From Sedimenticola sp. (GTDB lineage: Bacteria > Pseudomonadota > Gammaproteobacteria > Chromatiales > Chromatiaceae): DNA of 49,738 bases. The position numbers and the translations under genes were made by a program. The stretch covers positions 1 through 49,738 of the forward strand of contig JALSQZ010000122.1 of NCBI GenBank assembly GCA_026985055.1, read 5' to 3'. Under the pieces are notes generated by a model, which saw only the letters and a list, made by a program, of their open reading frames with translations, was not told the DNA's origin and made no database searches. Position 1 is the first letter of the stretch. Every line of letters starts with the position of its first letter. Positions 34,649 through 43,388 of the stretch are shown here, one piece after another.

Positions 34649-37177
34649 TCATGCCTTGGTGATTTTCACCGCGCACTTCTTGTAATCCGTTTCCTTGGAA
34701 AGCGGATCCGTGGCGTCCAGGGTCAGCTTGTTGACCAGGCGGCCAGCATCGAACCAGGGGATGAACACCAGTCCCGGTGGTGGCTGGTTACGACCGCGGG
34801 TCTCGACCTTGCAGGTAATGGTTCCCCGACGGGAAGAGATCTTGGCCATGCGCCCGTTGCGCAGCTTGAACTTCCTGGCGTCTTTTTTGTTCATGAAGAC
34901 CACCGCGTCAGGTACTGCACGATACAGCTCGGGAACACGACGGGTCATGGAACCGGAATGCCAATGCTCTAGCACCCGGCCAGTACACAACCACAATGGA
35001 TATTCATCATCCGGACTTTCTGCTGGTGGCTCATAAGGCGCAGTGATGATGTTGGCGCGGCCGCCGTTCTTCTTTTTGTTGCCATAGAAGAAAACATCGC
35101 CTTTCTCGCCGTCCGGATTGTTTTTGGCGACATAAGGGTCATAACCTTCGCGGAAACGCCACAGGGTTTCCTTGCCATCGACCACCGGCCAGCGCAGACC
35201 GCGCGCCTTGTGATACATGTCGTATGGCGCCAGATCATGGCCATGTCCACGACCGAAAGACGCATATTCCTCGAACAGGCCTTTTTGCACATAGAAGCCG
35301 AAATGCTCCATTTCGTCGTTGTCATAGACATTGCCGCGCTCGTCCTTGATTTCCTGTTTCGGGAACTGGTTGACCTGACCGTTTTCGTACAGAACCTCAT
35401 AAACGGTCTTGTCCGCGTATTCCGGTTTCTTGGCAATCAGTTCTTCCGGCCAGACTTCAGAGATCTTGAAGCGTTTGGAGAATTCCAGAATCTGCCACAT
35501 GTCGGAATGCGCTCCTTCAGGTGGATGAACCTGCTGACGCCAGAACTGGGTGCGGCGCTCGGCGTTGCCGAAGGCGCCTTCCCGCTCGCACCACATGGCA
35601 GTAGGCAAAATCAGATCAGCTGCCTGAGCCGATACCGTGGGATAGGGATCGGAAACGGTGATGAAGTTTTCCGGGTTTCTGAAGCCGGGATAGGGTTCCG
35701 TATTGGTATTGGCGGCCGCCTGCATGTTGTTGTTGCACATCTGCCAGTAGCAGTTCATGACACCATCATGCAACATGCGCATCATTTTGACCGCGTGGAA
35801 ACCAGGCTTGGGATTGATGGTGCCTTCAGGCAGTTTCCAGATTTTTTCTGCGATGTCCCGGTGGGCTTTCTTCTTAACCACCAGATCGGCTGGCAGACGG
35901 TGAGCGAAGGTACCCACTTCACGGGCGGTACCGCAGGCAGATGGTTGACCAGTAAGGGAAAACGGCCCGTTGCCAGGGGCAGATATCTTGCCCATCAGCA
36001 AGTGGACATTATAACAAAGGCCATTGACCCAGACGCCGCGGGTATGCTGGTTGAAACCCATGGTCCACAAGGAAGTGATCTTTTTCTTTGGGTCGGCATA
36101 CAGTTCAGCCAGACGCTTGAGTTGTTTCTTGGGCACGCCGGACAGTTTGGACGCCTTTTCCAGTGTATAAGGCTCTACCGACTTGGCGTACTCTTCAAAA
36201 CTGATTTTTGAGAGCTTGCCTTTCATACGGTTCTTGGCTTTTTTCTCACGTGGATCATTGGCACGCAACCCATAGCCGATGTCCGTCGGTGTTTTGTTGA
36301 ACTGGACATGCTTTTCGATAAATTCCTTGTTATAGGCCTTGGTCTGAATGATGTGGTTGGCGATGTAGTTGAGGATGGCCAGATCGGTCTGTGGGGTGAA
36401 AATCATGCCGTTGTCGGCCAGATCGAAGCAGCGATGCCGGTAGGTGGACAGTACATGGACTTCGCAACCGGGCTTGGTCAGACGGGTATCGGTGATGCGT
36501 GACCAGAGAATCGGGTGCATTTCCGCCATGTTGGAGCCCCAGAGGACGAAGGCGTCCGCTTTTTCCAGGTCATCATAACAGCCCATGGGCTCATCGATAC
36601 CAAAACCACGCATGAAGGCGCCCACTGCCGAAGCCATGCAATGACGGGCATTGGGATCGAGGTTGTTGGAACGCAACCCTGCCTTGATGAATTTCGAGGC
36701 GGCATAGCCGTCCCACAGTGTCCATTGGCCGGAACCGAACATACCGACAGAGGTCGGCCCCTTCTTTTTGAGGGATTCTTTCCACTTTTCGGCCATGACA
36801 TCGAAAGCTTCGTCCCAGGATACCTCCTCGAACTTGCCATTCTTGTCGAACTTGCCGTTCTTCTTGCGTAACAAGGGCTTGGTCAGCCGATCCTCGCCAT
36901 ACAGGATCTTGGGCAGGAAATAGCCTTTGATGCAGTTCAGACCTTTATTCACTGGTGCGTCCGGGTCACCCTGGCTGGCAACTACCCGGTCATCTTTCAC
37001 GCCCAACAATACACTGCAGCCGGTACCGCAAAATCGGCAGGCGGCCTTGTCCCAGCGTATACCGGCATCTTCATCCGCCGCCAAGGCGGTTTTTGCTGCC
37101 GGCAATGTTACACCTGCAGTCGCTGCGGCTGCTGCAATGGCGTTACTCTTGATAAAATCACGTCTAGTTAAACTCAC
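34649..37177 (-). CDS. napA: Periplasmic nitrate reductase catalytic subunit NapA
   Basis: Molybdenum bis-MGD enzyme that reduces nitrate to nitrite in the periplasm. The 842-residue protein begins with a twin-arginine signal ([10 protein letters not shown], then an Ala-rich segment to about residue 33). It binds a [4Fe-4S] cluster by Cys47, Cys50, Cys54 and Cys82, and has the molybdenum-ligand cysteine at 180 (NARHCMAS). The C-terminal MGD-binding domain carries [20 protein letters not shown]. Its start overlaps napD by 14 bases, which fits the chaperone being made just before its client. Confidence 0.98.
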   Translation of the reverse strand: MSLTRRDFIKSNAIAAAAATAGVTLPAAKTALAADEDAGIRWDKAACRFCGTGCSVLLGVKDDRVVASQGDPDAPVNKGLNCIKGYFLPKILYGEDRLTKPLLRKKNGKFDKNGKFEEVSWDEAFDVMAEKWKESLKKKGPTSVGMFGSGQWTLWDGYAASKFIKAGLRSNNLDPNARHCMASAVGAFMRGFGIDEPMGCYDDLEKADAFVLWGSNMAEMHPILWSRITDTRLTKPGCEVHVLSTYRHRCFDLADNGMIFTPQTDLAILNYIANHIIQTKAYNKEFIEKHVQFNKTPTDIGYGLRANDPREKKAKNRMKGKLSKISFEEYAKSVEPYTLEKASKLSGVPKKQLKRLAELYADPKKKITSLWTMGFNQHTRGVWVNGLCYNVHLLMGKISAPGNGPFSLTGQPSACGTAREVGTFAHRLPADLVVKKKAHRDIAEKIWKLPEGTINPKPGFHAVKMMRMLHDGVMNCYWQMCNNNMQAAANTNTEPYPGFRNPENFITVSDPYPTVSAQAADLILPTAMWCEREGAFGNAERRTQFWRQQVHPPEGAHSDMWQILEFSKRFKISEVWPEELIAKKPEYADKTVYEVLYENGQVNQFPKQEIKDERGNVYDNDEMEHFGFYVQKGLFEEYASFGRGHGHDLAPYDMYHKARGLRWPVVDGKETLWRFREGYDPYVAKNNPDGEKGDVFFYGNKKKNGGRANIITAPYEPPAESPDDEYPLWLCTGRVLEHWHSGSMTRRVPELYRAVPDAVVFMNKKDARKFKLRNGRMAKISSRRGTITCKVETRGRNQPPPGLVFIPWFDAGRLVNKLTLDATDPLSKETDYKKCAVKITKA

Positions 37178-37445
37178 GGATTACCTCCTCGTTAAGATCA
37201 TCCCCACCGTAGTGGTAAATCAAGGTTGCACTCACCACGCCTTCGAGTGAGTTGAATGTCATCATGGTGTCGCCAGCGGAGCTTTCCTCGCTGTCTTCCA
37301 CTGTGACGATCAGTTTTCCTTCATCCACCCCGCCGTGGACTTCCACGCCGGGGATACTGTTGAGCAGTTTTTCCACTTCCTGCCCTCTTTCCGGGCGGGT
37401 GTGGACGATACAACTGCATAAATTCATGGTATTGCTGTTTTCCAT
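37164..37445 (-). CDS. napD: NapD, chaperone for NapA maturation
   Basis: Cytoplasmic chaperone that binds the Tat signal of NapA. The 93-residue protein has the ferredoxin-like fold pattern of the family: [20 protein letters not shown] (about 9-28), [20 protein letters not shown], and a C-terminal ATLIYHYG. The ATG at 37445 is chosen; a second ATG at 37427 (MNLCSC) is possible. It lies 4 bases after napF. Confidence 0.9.
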   Translation of the reverse strand: MENSNTMNLCSCIVHTRPERGQEVEKLLNSIPGVEVHGGVDEGKLIVTVEDSEESSAGDTMMTFNSLEGVVSATLIYHYGGDDLNEEVIREFN

Positions 37446-37449
37446 AGGG

Positions 37450-37971
37450 CTAACTTGCCTCCGGAATTGCGAGAGAAATGGAATCGTTGGGGCAGACGGC
37501 GAAGCATTCGCCACAGCCGTTGCAGCGTTCGCTGTCCAGCAGCGGGGTGGCTCGTCCCCCGGTCTGCAATTGGAAACGGATGGCGTCCGTGTCGCAGGCG
37601 TCACCACAGGAGCGACACACAATGCCGTTCAGGGACAGACAGCTGGGTTCAATAGAAGCCCGTTGGCGCCAGGCCAGGGAAGGGGCGGGCGGCGCAGCGC
37701 TCAAGGCGCCGGTTTTGCAGGCCTTGAGGCAGTCAGCGCAAAAATCACAGCCGGAAGAATGGAAATCGGCTTCGGGAAACCCACCGGAACCACGGATGAG
37801 AATTCCGGCCCAGCAGGTATCGATACAGGCGTCACAGCGGCTGCACAGCCGCACAAATTCATCTTCCTGGCAGGCCCAGGGGGGACGTACGGGCAAAGAC
37901 TGCGGGTGAAGTCGTCCCCGCAACAATTGTCTGCGATTCAGGTTTGTTTTTGCGTCATCCGCTTCAAACAC
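37450..37971 (-). CDS. napF: Ferredoxin-type protein NapF
   Basis: Cytoplasmic iron-sulfur protein associated with NapA assembly or electron supply. It has three to four cysteine clusters: CSRCDACIDTCW, CDFCADCLKACK, a CxSCGDACD region and CNGCGECFAVCP. The frame can begin at a TTG (37998), but a predicted FNR-dependent transcription start near 37996 would leave that codon off the mRNA. The GTG at 37969-37971, preceded by GCAGGAAAT, gives a 173-residue protein starting near FEADDAK with LNRRQLLRGRL soon after. The start remains uncertain. First gene of napFDAGHBC. Confidence 0.9.
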   Translation of the reverse strand: MFEADDAKTNLNRRQLLRGRLHPQSLPVRPPWACQEDEFVRLCSRCDACIDTCWAGILIRGSGGFPEADFHSSGCDFCADCLKACKTGALSAAPPAPSLAWRQRASIEPSCLSLNGIVCRSCGDACDTDAIRFQLQTGGRATPLLDSERCNGCGECFAVCPNDSISLAIPEAS

Positions 37972-38002
37972 ATTTCCTGCCTGATGGCTTGGGTACAAAG
38001 CA

Positions 38003-38044
38003 ATTACACAGGAAAAAATGGGTATTTGGATTGATTAAGGTCAA
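38003..38044 (-). promoter_or_regulatory. FNR-type promoter of the nap operon
   Basis: TTGATTAAGGTCAA (38031-38044) matches the FNR consensus TTGAT-N4-ATCAA at 9 of 10 positions. On the minus strand a -10 hexamer TGTAAT (38008 to 38003, 5 of 6) predicts a start at 37996, which puts the FNR box centre at -41.5, the class II geometry. Nitrate-responsive NarP sites were not identified. Confidence 0.75.
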
Positions 38045-38098
38045 AGATTATGGGTTTATTAAAAATTCTTAAAAACCATGCAAAATGAGCTGGATTTG

Positions 38099-38247
38099 GG
38101 TATCTCGAAAAATCGAGATGCCCTTGCGGGACAGGGATGTCCCGCCATTTTCGATCACTTCAAGTGATTGAAAATGTGAGCAAAACGAAAATCGCATTTT
38201 CGGTTTGCGACGAGAAAAATTCCAAGGAAGGAATTTTTCGAGGTACC
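38099..38247 (+). repeat. Chain-of-hairpins repeat, copy 4 (best preserved)
   Basis: The most complete copy, 149 bases, bounded by an imperfect inverted repeat GGTATCTCGAAAAAT / ATTTTTCGAGGTACC. Inside it is a string of palindromes: TCTCGAAAAATCGAGA, GCGGGACAGGGATGTCCCGC, AATCACTTGAAGTGAT (minus strand), CGAAAATCGCATTTTCG, and AAAAATTCCAAGGAAGGAATTTTT. It lies upstream of the nap promoter and downstream of the TauD-like gene. Confidence 0.85.
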
Positions 38248-38270
38248 CATTTGTGAGGGCGGGATGCCTG

Positions 38271-38318
38271 GGAGCCTGTTGGATTTTCGCTTCGATCGGT
38301 CAAATCCGACAGGCTCCT
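38271..38318. repeat. 16-bp stem palindrome sharing an arm with 9089-9110
   Basis: GGAGCCTGTTGGATTT pairs with AAATCCGACAGGCTCC over 16 positions with one G-T pair and a 15-base loop. The right arm and its extension recur exactly at 9089-9110. It lies 33 bases beyond the 3' end of the TauD-like gene and may serve as its terminator or message cap, although there is no U tract. Confidence 0.7.
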
Positions 38319-38351
38319 GGTGGACAATGACCAATTACGCCTGGATTCAGG

Positions 38352-39218
38352 TCAAAGTTTGATACGGTCGAAATAACGCCCCCGGTATAGCAGCCGCTGG
38401 CTGTTTTTCTCGAATCCGGTGCGGGTATGCAGGACATTGTTGCATATCAGACCCTGGCCGGAATTCAGGGTGCCTTCCATATAATATGGATTGTCCGCAT
38501 TCATGATGCTGCCCAGAAATGCCACTGCCTGACGGGTGAGTTCATCGTCGCGCCATTCGATGTTGCGTTTGCGGTGGGTGTAACGCATGTGCAGACTGCC
38601 ATCGGCCTGGCGCATGAACACCGGTCCCCGGGCCCAGCCGCGCAGTTCCTGGCCATCGACGATATTGGGTGGGATGCTCATCGCTTCCGGATGCTCGAAA
38701 GCGCGAATGTAATCGGGATTTTCGTCACGCAGCATGATATAGGCGATTTCATGATCCAGCAGCTGGTTCATGCCGCCTTCGGCCGCCGGACGAACGCAAT
38801 GCAGCAACAGGCCGTGAATCTGTTTGTCCAGGTCGTTGTAATAGCCGTCGGTATGCCAGGCGATGGGGCGGTTGGTGTAGGGGATGTAGCCGGTGCGAGG
38901 TTCCTCGTCGGCCTGCTCCAGGGAAGATATGGCGTCACCATCGGCGCACATGTTGTGATCCAGATGCGCCAGGCCGAAGCGTATCCCCAGTTGGCGCACG
39001 ATTTCCTTGTCCGGATCGTCGCCGGTTTTTGAGGCATACACGGCCATGTTGGTTTTGCGAATGACCTTTGCGAGTTGGCGCTGCTCGCTGCTGCTCAGCT
39101 GGCGGGGGTCTTTTATCTCTACCACGATTTCTTCAAGAGAGGCAGGGTAGTCATGCAGCTTTTGTTCCCGCCATTGCTGATAGGCATCCGGGTTGTTGAG
39201 ATCGAAAGGGTTGTTCAT
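38352..39218 (-). CDS. TauD/TfdA-family Fe(II)/2-oxoglutarate dioxygenase
   Basis: A 288-residue dioxygenase-fold protein. The iron-binding His122 and Asp124 lie in AWHTDGYYND, the distal His in NVLHTRTGF near the C-terminus, and the 2-oxoglutarate-binding arginine probably in LLYRGRYF. No signal peptide. The substrate cannot be predicted. It overlaps the radical SAM gene by 4 bases and is the last gene of a four-gene operon starting with two M16 peptidases. Confidence 0.88.
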   Translation of the reverse strand: MNNPFDLNNPDAYQQWREQKLHDYPASLEEIVVEIKDPRQLSSSEQRQLAKVIRKTNMAVYASKTGDDPDKEIVRQLGIRFGLAHLDHNMCADGDAISSLEQADEEPRTGYIPYTNRPIAWHTDGYYNDLDKQIHGLLLHCVRPAAEGGMNQLLDHEIAYIMLRDENPDYIRAFEHPEAMSIPPNIVDGQELRGWARGPVFMRQADGSLHMRYTHRKRNIEWRDDELTRQAVAFLGSIMNADNPYYMEGTLNSGQGLICNNVLHTRTGFEKNSQRLLYRGRYFDRIKL

Positions 39219-39814
39219 CCTACTTTGTCCAGTTGTCGGCGCCGAAAATTCACGCCCCGTTGCCTGGCCAGGTTTTCACAGGCCTGGATATCGACATCTT
39301 CCAGGCCATCGATGGCTGTGGCAGTCACTTGAGGTATGTATTTGGGCGCTTCTTGAAGAAAATCCAGCATGGCCTGCCAGGAACCGGTCAGGGCAGGCTG
39401 GCAATGCCGGGCATAGATTTCCGGGGTCTGGGCGTTCAGGGATACGGACAGGCTGTCCACCAGGCCCTGCATTTCCGGCAGCACGTTGCGTTTGTTCACC
39501 AGATTTGCCAGCCCATCGGTGTTGAGGCGCACTTTTCCTCCCCGCGCCTTGATCCAGCGGGCGACTTCCAGCAACACCTTGAGGCGCAGGGTGGGTTCGC
39601 CGAAACCGCAGAACACGATTTCCTCATAATCCGCGGGATTGCCGATGGCGGCGGTAATTTCCGCAACTTCCGGACGATGATCCAGGCTCAGGTCATACTC
39701 GTGCACCACGGGACCTTGCGCCTGGTGCTTGGGACAAAAACGGCATTTCAGGGTGCAACGGTCCGTGATGTTCAGATACAGATTGTTGCGTATCGGATAA
39801 GCGATCTGGCTCAT
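39215..39814 (-). CDS. Small radical SAM protein
   Basis: A 199-residue protein with the radical SAM motif CTLKCRFC (Cys20, Cys24, Cys27), a GGE-like FGEPTLR and a Ser/Asn strand DSLSVSLNAQ. There is no C-terminal auxiliary-cluster domain. The length and the NLYLNITDRC start recall the radical SAM proteins often found beside TatD nucleases, but no tatD gene is here. It overlaps both neighbours by a few bases, so it is clearly cotranscribed with the M16 pair and the dioxygenase. The substrate is unknown. Confidence 0.88.
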   Translation of the reverse strand: MSQIAYPIRNNLYLNITDRCTLKCRFCPKHQAQGPVVHEYDLSLDHRPEVAEITAAIGNPADYEEIVFCGFGEPTLRLKVLLEVARWIKARGGKVRLNTDGLANLVNKRNVLPEMQGLVDSLSVSLNAQTPEIYARHCQPALTGSWQAMLDFLQEAPKYIPQVTATAIDGLEDVDIQACENLARQRGVNFRRRQLDKVG

Positions 39815-41235
39815 CAGGGCTGTACCACTTCTACCTTGCCAAACAGTGACAGCTGGTCGCGGATTGCACTGGCGTCCCCGCTGATGGCGATGCTCTGCTG
39901 GCGCGAGGATAGATACTTGCGGCCCATGGCCAGAACGTCGTTTTTGCTGACGGCTTCAACACCGGGTACATAGCGCGCCAGATCCGCGGGTGTCTTGCCA
40001 TCGATCCAGTATCCTGTGAGGGTCGCCGCCAGAGAGGAAGAGGTTTCGTTGGCCAGCAGAAACTTGCCCTTTAGATAGCGCTGGGCCCTGGATAGTTCTT
40101 CGTCTTCGGGCAAGGTGGTGGCGAGGCGATCCAGCTCGTAGAAGATTTCAACCAGGGTTGCGGCGGTTACCTGGTTGCGCACCGATGCGCTGATGCGGAA
40201 CATGCCGCCTTTCGCCCATTCCGTTACCGAAGTGCGAGGAGAATAGGTGTAGCCCTTGTCTTCACGAATATTCTGGGTCAGACGGCTGCTGAAGGCGCCG
40301 CCAAAAATGGTATTGGCGACTTTCAGGGAAAATTCATCCGGATTGCCGGCAGCGGGCATGGGACGGCCCACGTAAATCGTGGATTGTACGGAGTGGGGAC
40401 GATCCACCAGAGCCAGGGAAGGCTGGGCATGCGCAGGTGCTGCGGGGATCTCCTTGGGTGTGGCGCCGGTGTTTTTCCAGTCGCCCAGGTGGTGCATGGC
40501 CAGGGTTTCCATTGTCCCTGTGGGCAGATCGCCCACCATGATCAGTATTGCGCGGTTCGGCTGAAAACGCTGTTGATAGGCCTTGATCAACTCAGGACGG
40601 CTGATGCGGCTGATGACCTCGGGTTGGGGATTGACGAAGGCATAGGGATGCTCGCCAAACAACCGATGGTGGAACACCTGATTCAAATCGTAAGAAGGTT
40701 GTGACTTGCTGGCAATGATGCTTTGCAGCTTGTTTTCGATGGCCAGTTTTACTTCATTGTCAGGGAAGCTGGCGTTGCGTGCGGTATCCGCCAGGATTTC
40801 CAGCAGCTTGTCTGCCGCGGAAGACAAACCGTCTATGCCGATGTAGGTGATGTCCTTGCCCGTGCCTACCTCGATATCCGCTCCCAGGGACTGCAGCTCC
40901 TCGGCAATCTGCCGGGCGCTTCTTGTTTTGGTGCCGGCACTGATGGTCTCTGACAGAATGTCACTCAGGCCGATACGCTCCCTCGGGTCCATGGCTGAAC
41001 CTCCTTTAACCGCCAGATAGGTGGAAACCAGCGGTAATCCCTTGCGTTCGATGAGCCAGAGGGTAAGCCCGTTGGGCAGCTTTTTCTCCACCACCTGTGG
41101 CAGCACCAGTGGTTTGTCCTTACCGTAGGCAGGCAATCCTTCGATGGGGACATCCGCTTTTCCGGCCAGGGCGAGGCCGCCGCCCAGGAACAAGAACAGG
41201 GTTAGCAGTGCAGTTGACAGACGGATGGGTTTCAT
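39814..41235 (-). CDS. M16-family peptidase-like protein without the zinc motif
   Basis: A 473-residue secreted or periplasmic protein with a signal peptide (about 1-24) and two M16 domains. At the place where active members carry HxxEH it reads LSDILSETI, so the zinc ligands are missing. The second domain has ANTIFGGAFSSRLTQNIREDKGYTY-type sequence (R/Y pair used for substrate binding). Its start overlaps the stop of the active partner by 4 bases. Such inactive/active pairs form heterodimers in this family. Confidence 0.92.
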   Translation of the reverse strand: MKPIRLSTALLTLFLFLGGGLALAGKADVPIEGLPAYGKDKPLVLPQVVEKKLPNGLTLWLIERKGLPLVSTYLAVKGGSAMDPRERIGLSDILSETISAGTKTRSARQIAEELQSLGADIEVGTGKDITYIGIDGLSSAADKLLEILADTARNASFPDNEVKLAIENKLQSIIASKSQPSYDLNQVFHHRLFGEHPYAFVNPQPEVISRISRPELIKAYQQRFQPNRAILIMVGDLPTGTMETLAMHHLGDWKNTGATPKEIPAAPAHAQPSLALVDRPHSVQSTIYVGRPMPAAGNPDEFSLKVANTIFGGAFSSRLTQNIREDKGYTYSPRTSVTEWAKGGMFRISASVRNQVTAATLVEIFYELDRLATTLPEDEELSRAQRYLKGKFLLANETSSSLAATLTGYWIDGKTPADLARYVPGVEAVSKNDVLAMGRKYLSSRQQSIAISGDASAIRDQLSLFGKVEVVQP

Positions 41236-42587
41236 TGCTGCTTCTCCTGCTGGTGGGGGGCGATCTTGCGGTCGATCCAGCTGCGATTGTTTGTACTCAG
41301 GTATTTTGTGGCGACGCGTTGGATGTCTTCAGGCGTTACCTTTTCTATGAGATGCGGATACCGGTTGAGAAGATCGGCATCTCCATGCAGCAGCTGGGTG
41401 ATGGCCAGGTAATCCGCTCGTTTCAGATTGCGCGCGATGCTTTTGTAATAATCCGCGATCATCTTGGTCTGCACCGCTTTCAGACGTTTGCTGGCGACGC
41501 CTTTGCGGGCGATGTCATCGATGACCTGCTGAATACTGTTTACATCTTCGGTGGCTTCATGCTTGGGTTTGTACAGGCCGAAGGCCACCATCAGACTTGG
41601 GCCGTCGAAAGTCAGGGGATCGCCCAGAGGCCAGCCCATGCCGCCGGAGATGGAAAGCATGGTCTGTTTCTCCTTGACCAGTTTCTGATGCAACAGGCTG
41701 GCATCTCCACCAAGGAGAAGTTCTCCCAGTACCGCCAGAGGGTAGTAGTCAGGGCTGTCCGGTCCAGGCATCTTCCAGCCAATGGCAAGGGCGGGGACCG
41801 AGGCGTGCTGATCCTGTTCTTCCCGAAAGCGTTCTTTTGTGTTCAGAGGTTCGGTCACATCTGCCCTGGGCGGAATCTGCGCGGCGGGAATATCTCCAAA
41901 ATATTTTTTTACTGATTGATAGACCTGTTCAGGGTCCACATCGCCGGCGATGGCGAGTACCGCATTATTGGGGGCATAGTAGGTCTTGTGGAAGTGTTTT
42001 ACGTCCTCGATACTCGCCTTGTCCAGGTCGACGAAGGAACCGTAGCCATCATGAGCATTTTCCCATTTGTCGAAGGCCAGTGCGGCCAGATCGGTCCAGA
42101 AGAAAAGACCATAGGGTTTGTTCTTTACATTGACCCGGATTTCCTCCTTGACCACATCCCGCTGATTGTCGAGATTTTCCTCGGAGAAATCCAGATGGCG
42201 CATGCGGTCCGCCTCCAGCCACAGCACGGGTTCCAGGGCGGACACGGGGGCGGTGGAAATATAGTTGGTGTAGTCGTAACGGGTGGAGCCGTTCAGCGAG
42301 CCACCGCCGCCCTGGATGATTTTCACAAAACTGCCCTTGGGCGCCTTGGGCGTACCTTCGAACATCATGTGTTCGAACAGATGGGCAAAGCCCGTGCGTC
42401 CCCTGGGTTCCAGGCGGAACCCTACATGATAGGCAATGGAAAGGCCGAATGTGGGGGAAGAGTGATCTTCCGACACGACCAGGGTCAGTCCATTGTCCAG
42501 CTTGAACGTTTGGATGGGCATCGAGGTGGCCGAAGCCATTTGCGTACCCAGCAGCAGTACTGCCAGATTCAGAAGAAGTCGGTTCAT
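41232..42587 (-). CDS. Zinc-dependent M16-family peptidase
   Basis: A 451-residue periplasmic peptidase with a signal peptide (about 1-20). The inverted zinc motif HLFEH (69-73) is intact, and the third ligand is expected in the NQRDVVKEEIR helix about 75 residues later. The C-terminal domain carries a M16 C-domain with AIAGDVDPEQVYQSV. It is the first gene of the operon. The divergent sgp genes begin 346 bases away. Confidence 0.94.
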   Translation of the reverse strand: MNRLLLNLAVLLLGTQMASATSMPIQTFKLDNGLTLVVSEDHSSPTFGLSIAYHVGFRLEPRGRTGFAHLFEHMMFEGTPKAPKGSFVKIIQGGGGSLNGSTRYDYTNYISTAPVSALEPVLWLEADRMRHLDFSEENLDNQRDVVKEEIRVNVKNKPYGLFFWTDLAALAFDKWENAHDGYGSFVDLDKASIEDVKHFHKTYYAPNNAVLAIAGDVDPEQVYQSVKKYFGDIPAAQIPPRADVTEPLNTKERFREEQDQHASVPALAIGWKMPGPDSPDYYPLAVLGELLLGGDASLLHQKLVKEKQTMLSISGGMGWPLGDPLTFDGPSLMVAFGLYKPKHEATEDVNSIQQVIDDIARKGVASKRLKAVQTKMIADYYKSIARNLKRADYLAITQLLHGDADLLNRYPHLIEKVTPEDIQRVATKYLSTNNRSWIDRKIAPHQQEKQQ

Positions 42588-42933
42588 ATTGATTCTTGGT
42601 TGTCCGGTTTGCGGGTCGTCTGTATTGCGTTGCTGGCAGGAAAGCGGGTTCGTAATCAGACGACATATATAAGAGTATGCTAATATGCACGTTTGCCAGC
42701 GTTGGAGTGGATTCTAGCACCACAAGCACCCAGGACGGAATTGGGGAGCCTGTCCTGAGATCGGCGGACGGGAAAGAGTGCTGTATAGTTTTTTTATATC
42801 AGGCGGAATTATCAATAGAAATTTACTACTTAACAATATAAGTAAAAACTGAAATACTAATGCTCAGATGACAAGTTGCTGTATGACATCTGAAACGAAC
42901 ACATGTTCCACTAATCGAATTTGGAGAATTATC
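42588..42933. promoter_or_regulatory. 346-base divergent region between the M16 operon and sgp genes
   Basis: No gene is seen. The region becomes AT-rich toward the sulfur globule gene (about 42784-42920) and contains TATATA-like stretches near 42663 on the M16 side and TTTTTTTATATC near 42789. It must hold the promoters of both divergent units. No FNR box was found. A TTTGGAG (about 42920) provides the ribosome site of the first sgp gene. Confidence 0.5.
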
Positions 42934-43302
42934 ATGAAAAAAATGATCAAAGTCGCTGCAGTAGCAGCTCTGGTTGCCGCTTCTGCTTCTGCTTCCGCCT
43001 GGTGGGGAGGCCCTTGGGGTGACCGTGGTTACGGTAATAATGTATGGGACGATGCCATGGACGGATGGGGCGACGGTTCCGGCGACTTCAGCTTTGGCAT
43101 GAGCGGTTCCGCCCGTGGCAACGGCTATGGTCGTGGCTACAACCGTTACAATGGCTACAATGGTTACGGCTACGCTCCCTACGGCTATGCTCCTTATGGC
43201 TACGCTCCTTACGGCGCGCCGGCTCCCTATGGTGCTCCCGCTCCTTATGGCGCTCCCGTAGCTCCTCAGGCGCCTCAGGCTCCTGCTGCTCCTGCCAAGT
43301 AA
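42934..43302 (+). CDS. Sulfur globule-type protein (Gly/Tyr/Pro-rich)
   Basis: A 122-residue secreted protein. The signal peptide ([17 protein letters not shown], cut after ASASA) is followed by [12 protein letters not shown], an Asp/Gly segment and then tandem repeats of YGYAP and APYG (about 68-110), ending in an Ala/Pro tail. This composition and the mature N-terminus fit the structural coat proteins of periplasmic sulfur globules in purple and other sulfur bacteria. The repeats are also visible in DNA as 15-base units. The assignment rests on composition and signal peptide rather than a catalytic motif. Confidence 0.8.
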   Translation: MKKMIKVAAVAALVAASASASAWWGGPWGDRGYGNNVWDDAMDGWGDGSGDFSFGMSGSARGNGYGRGYNRYNGYNGYGYAPYGYAPYGYAPYGAPAPYGAPAPYGAPVAPQAPQAPAAPAK

Positions 43303-43314
43303 GTTAGTGGTGGA

Positions 43315-43345
43315 TCGGGCGTGCCCGCGGTATCGGCGCGCCCGA
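43315..43345 (+). other. Hairpin between the two sgp genes
   Basis: TCGGGCG pairs with CGCCCGA around a 17-base loop that itself can pair (CCCG/CGG). No U tract follows. It may cap the upstream message so that the first sgp gene is expressed more than the second. Confidence 0.5.
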
Positions 43346-43388
43346 GTTGAGTTAGAGTTGATTCAATTTGGTGATACCGGAGAGAGTA

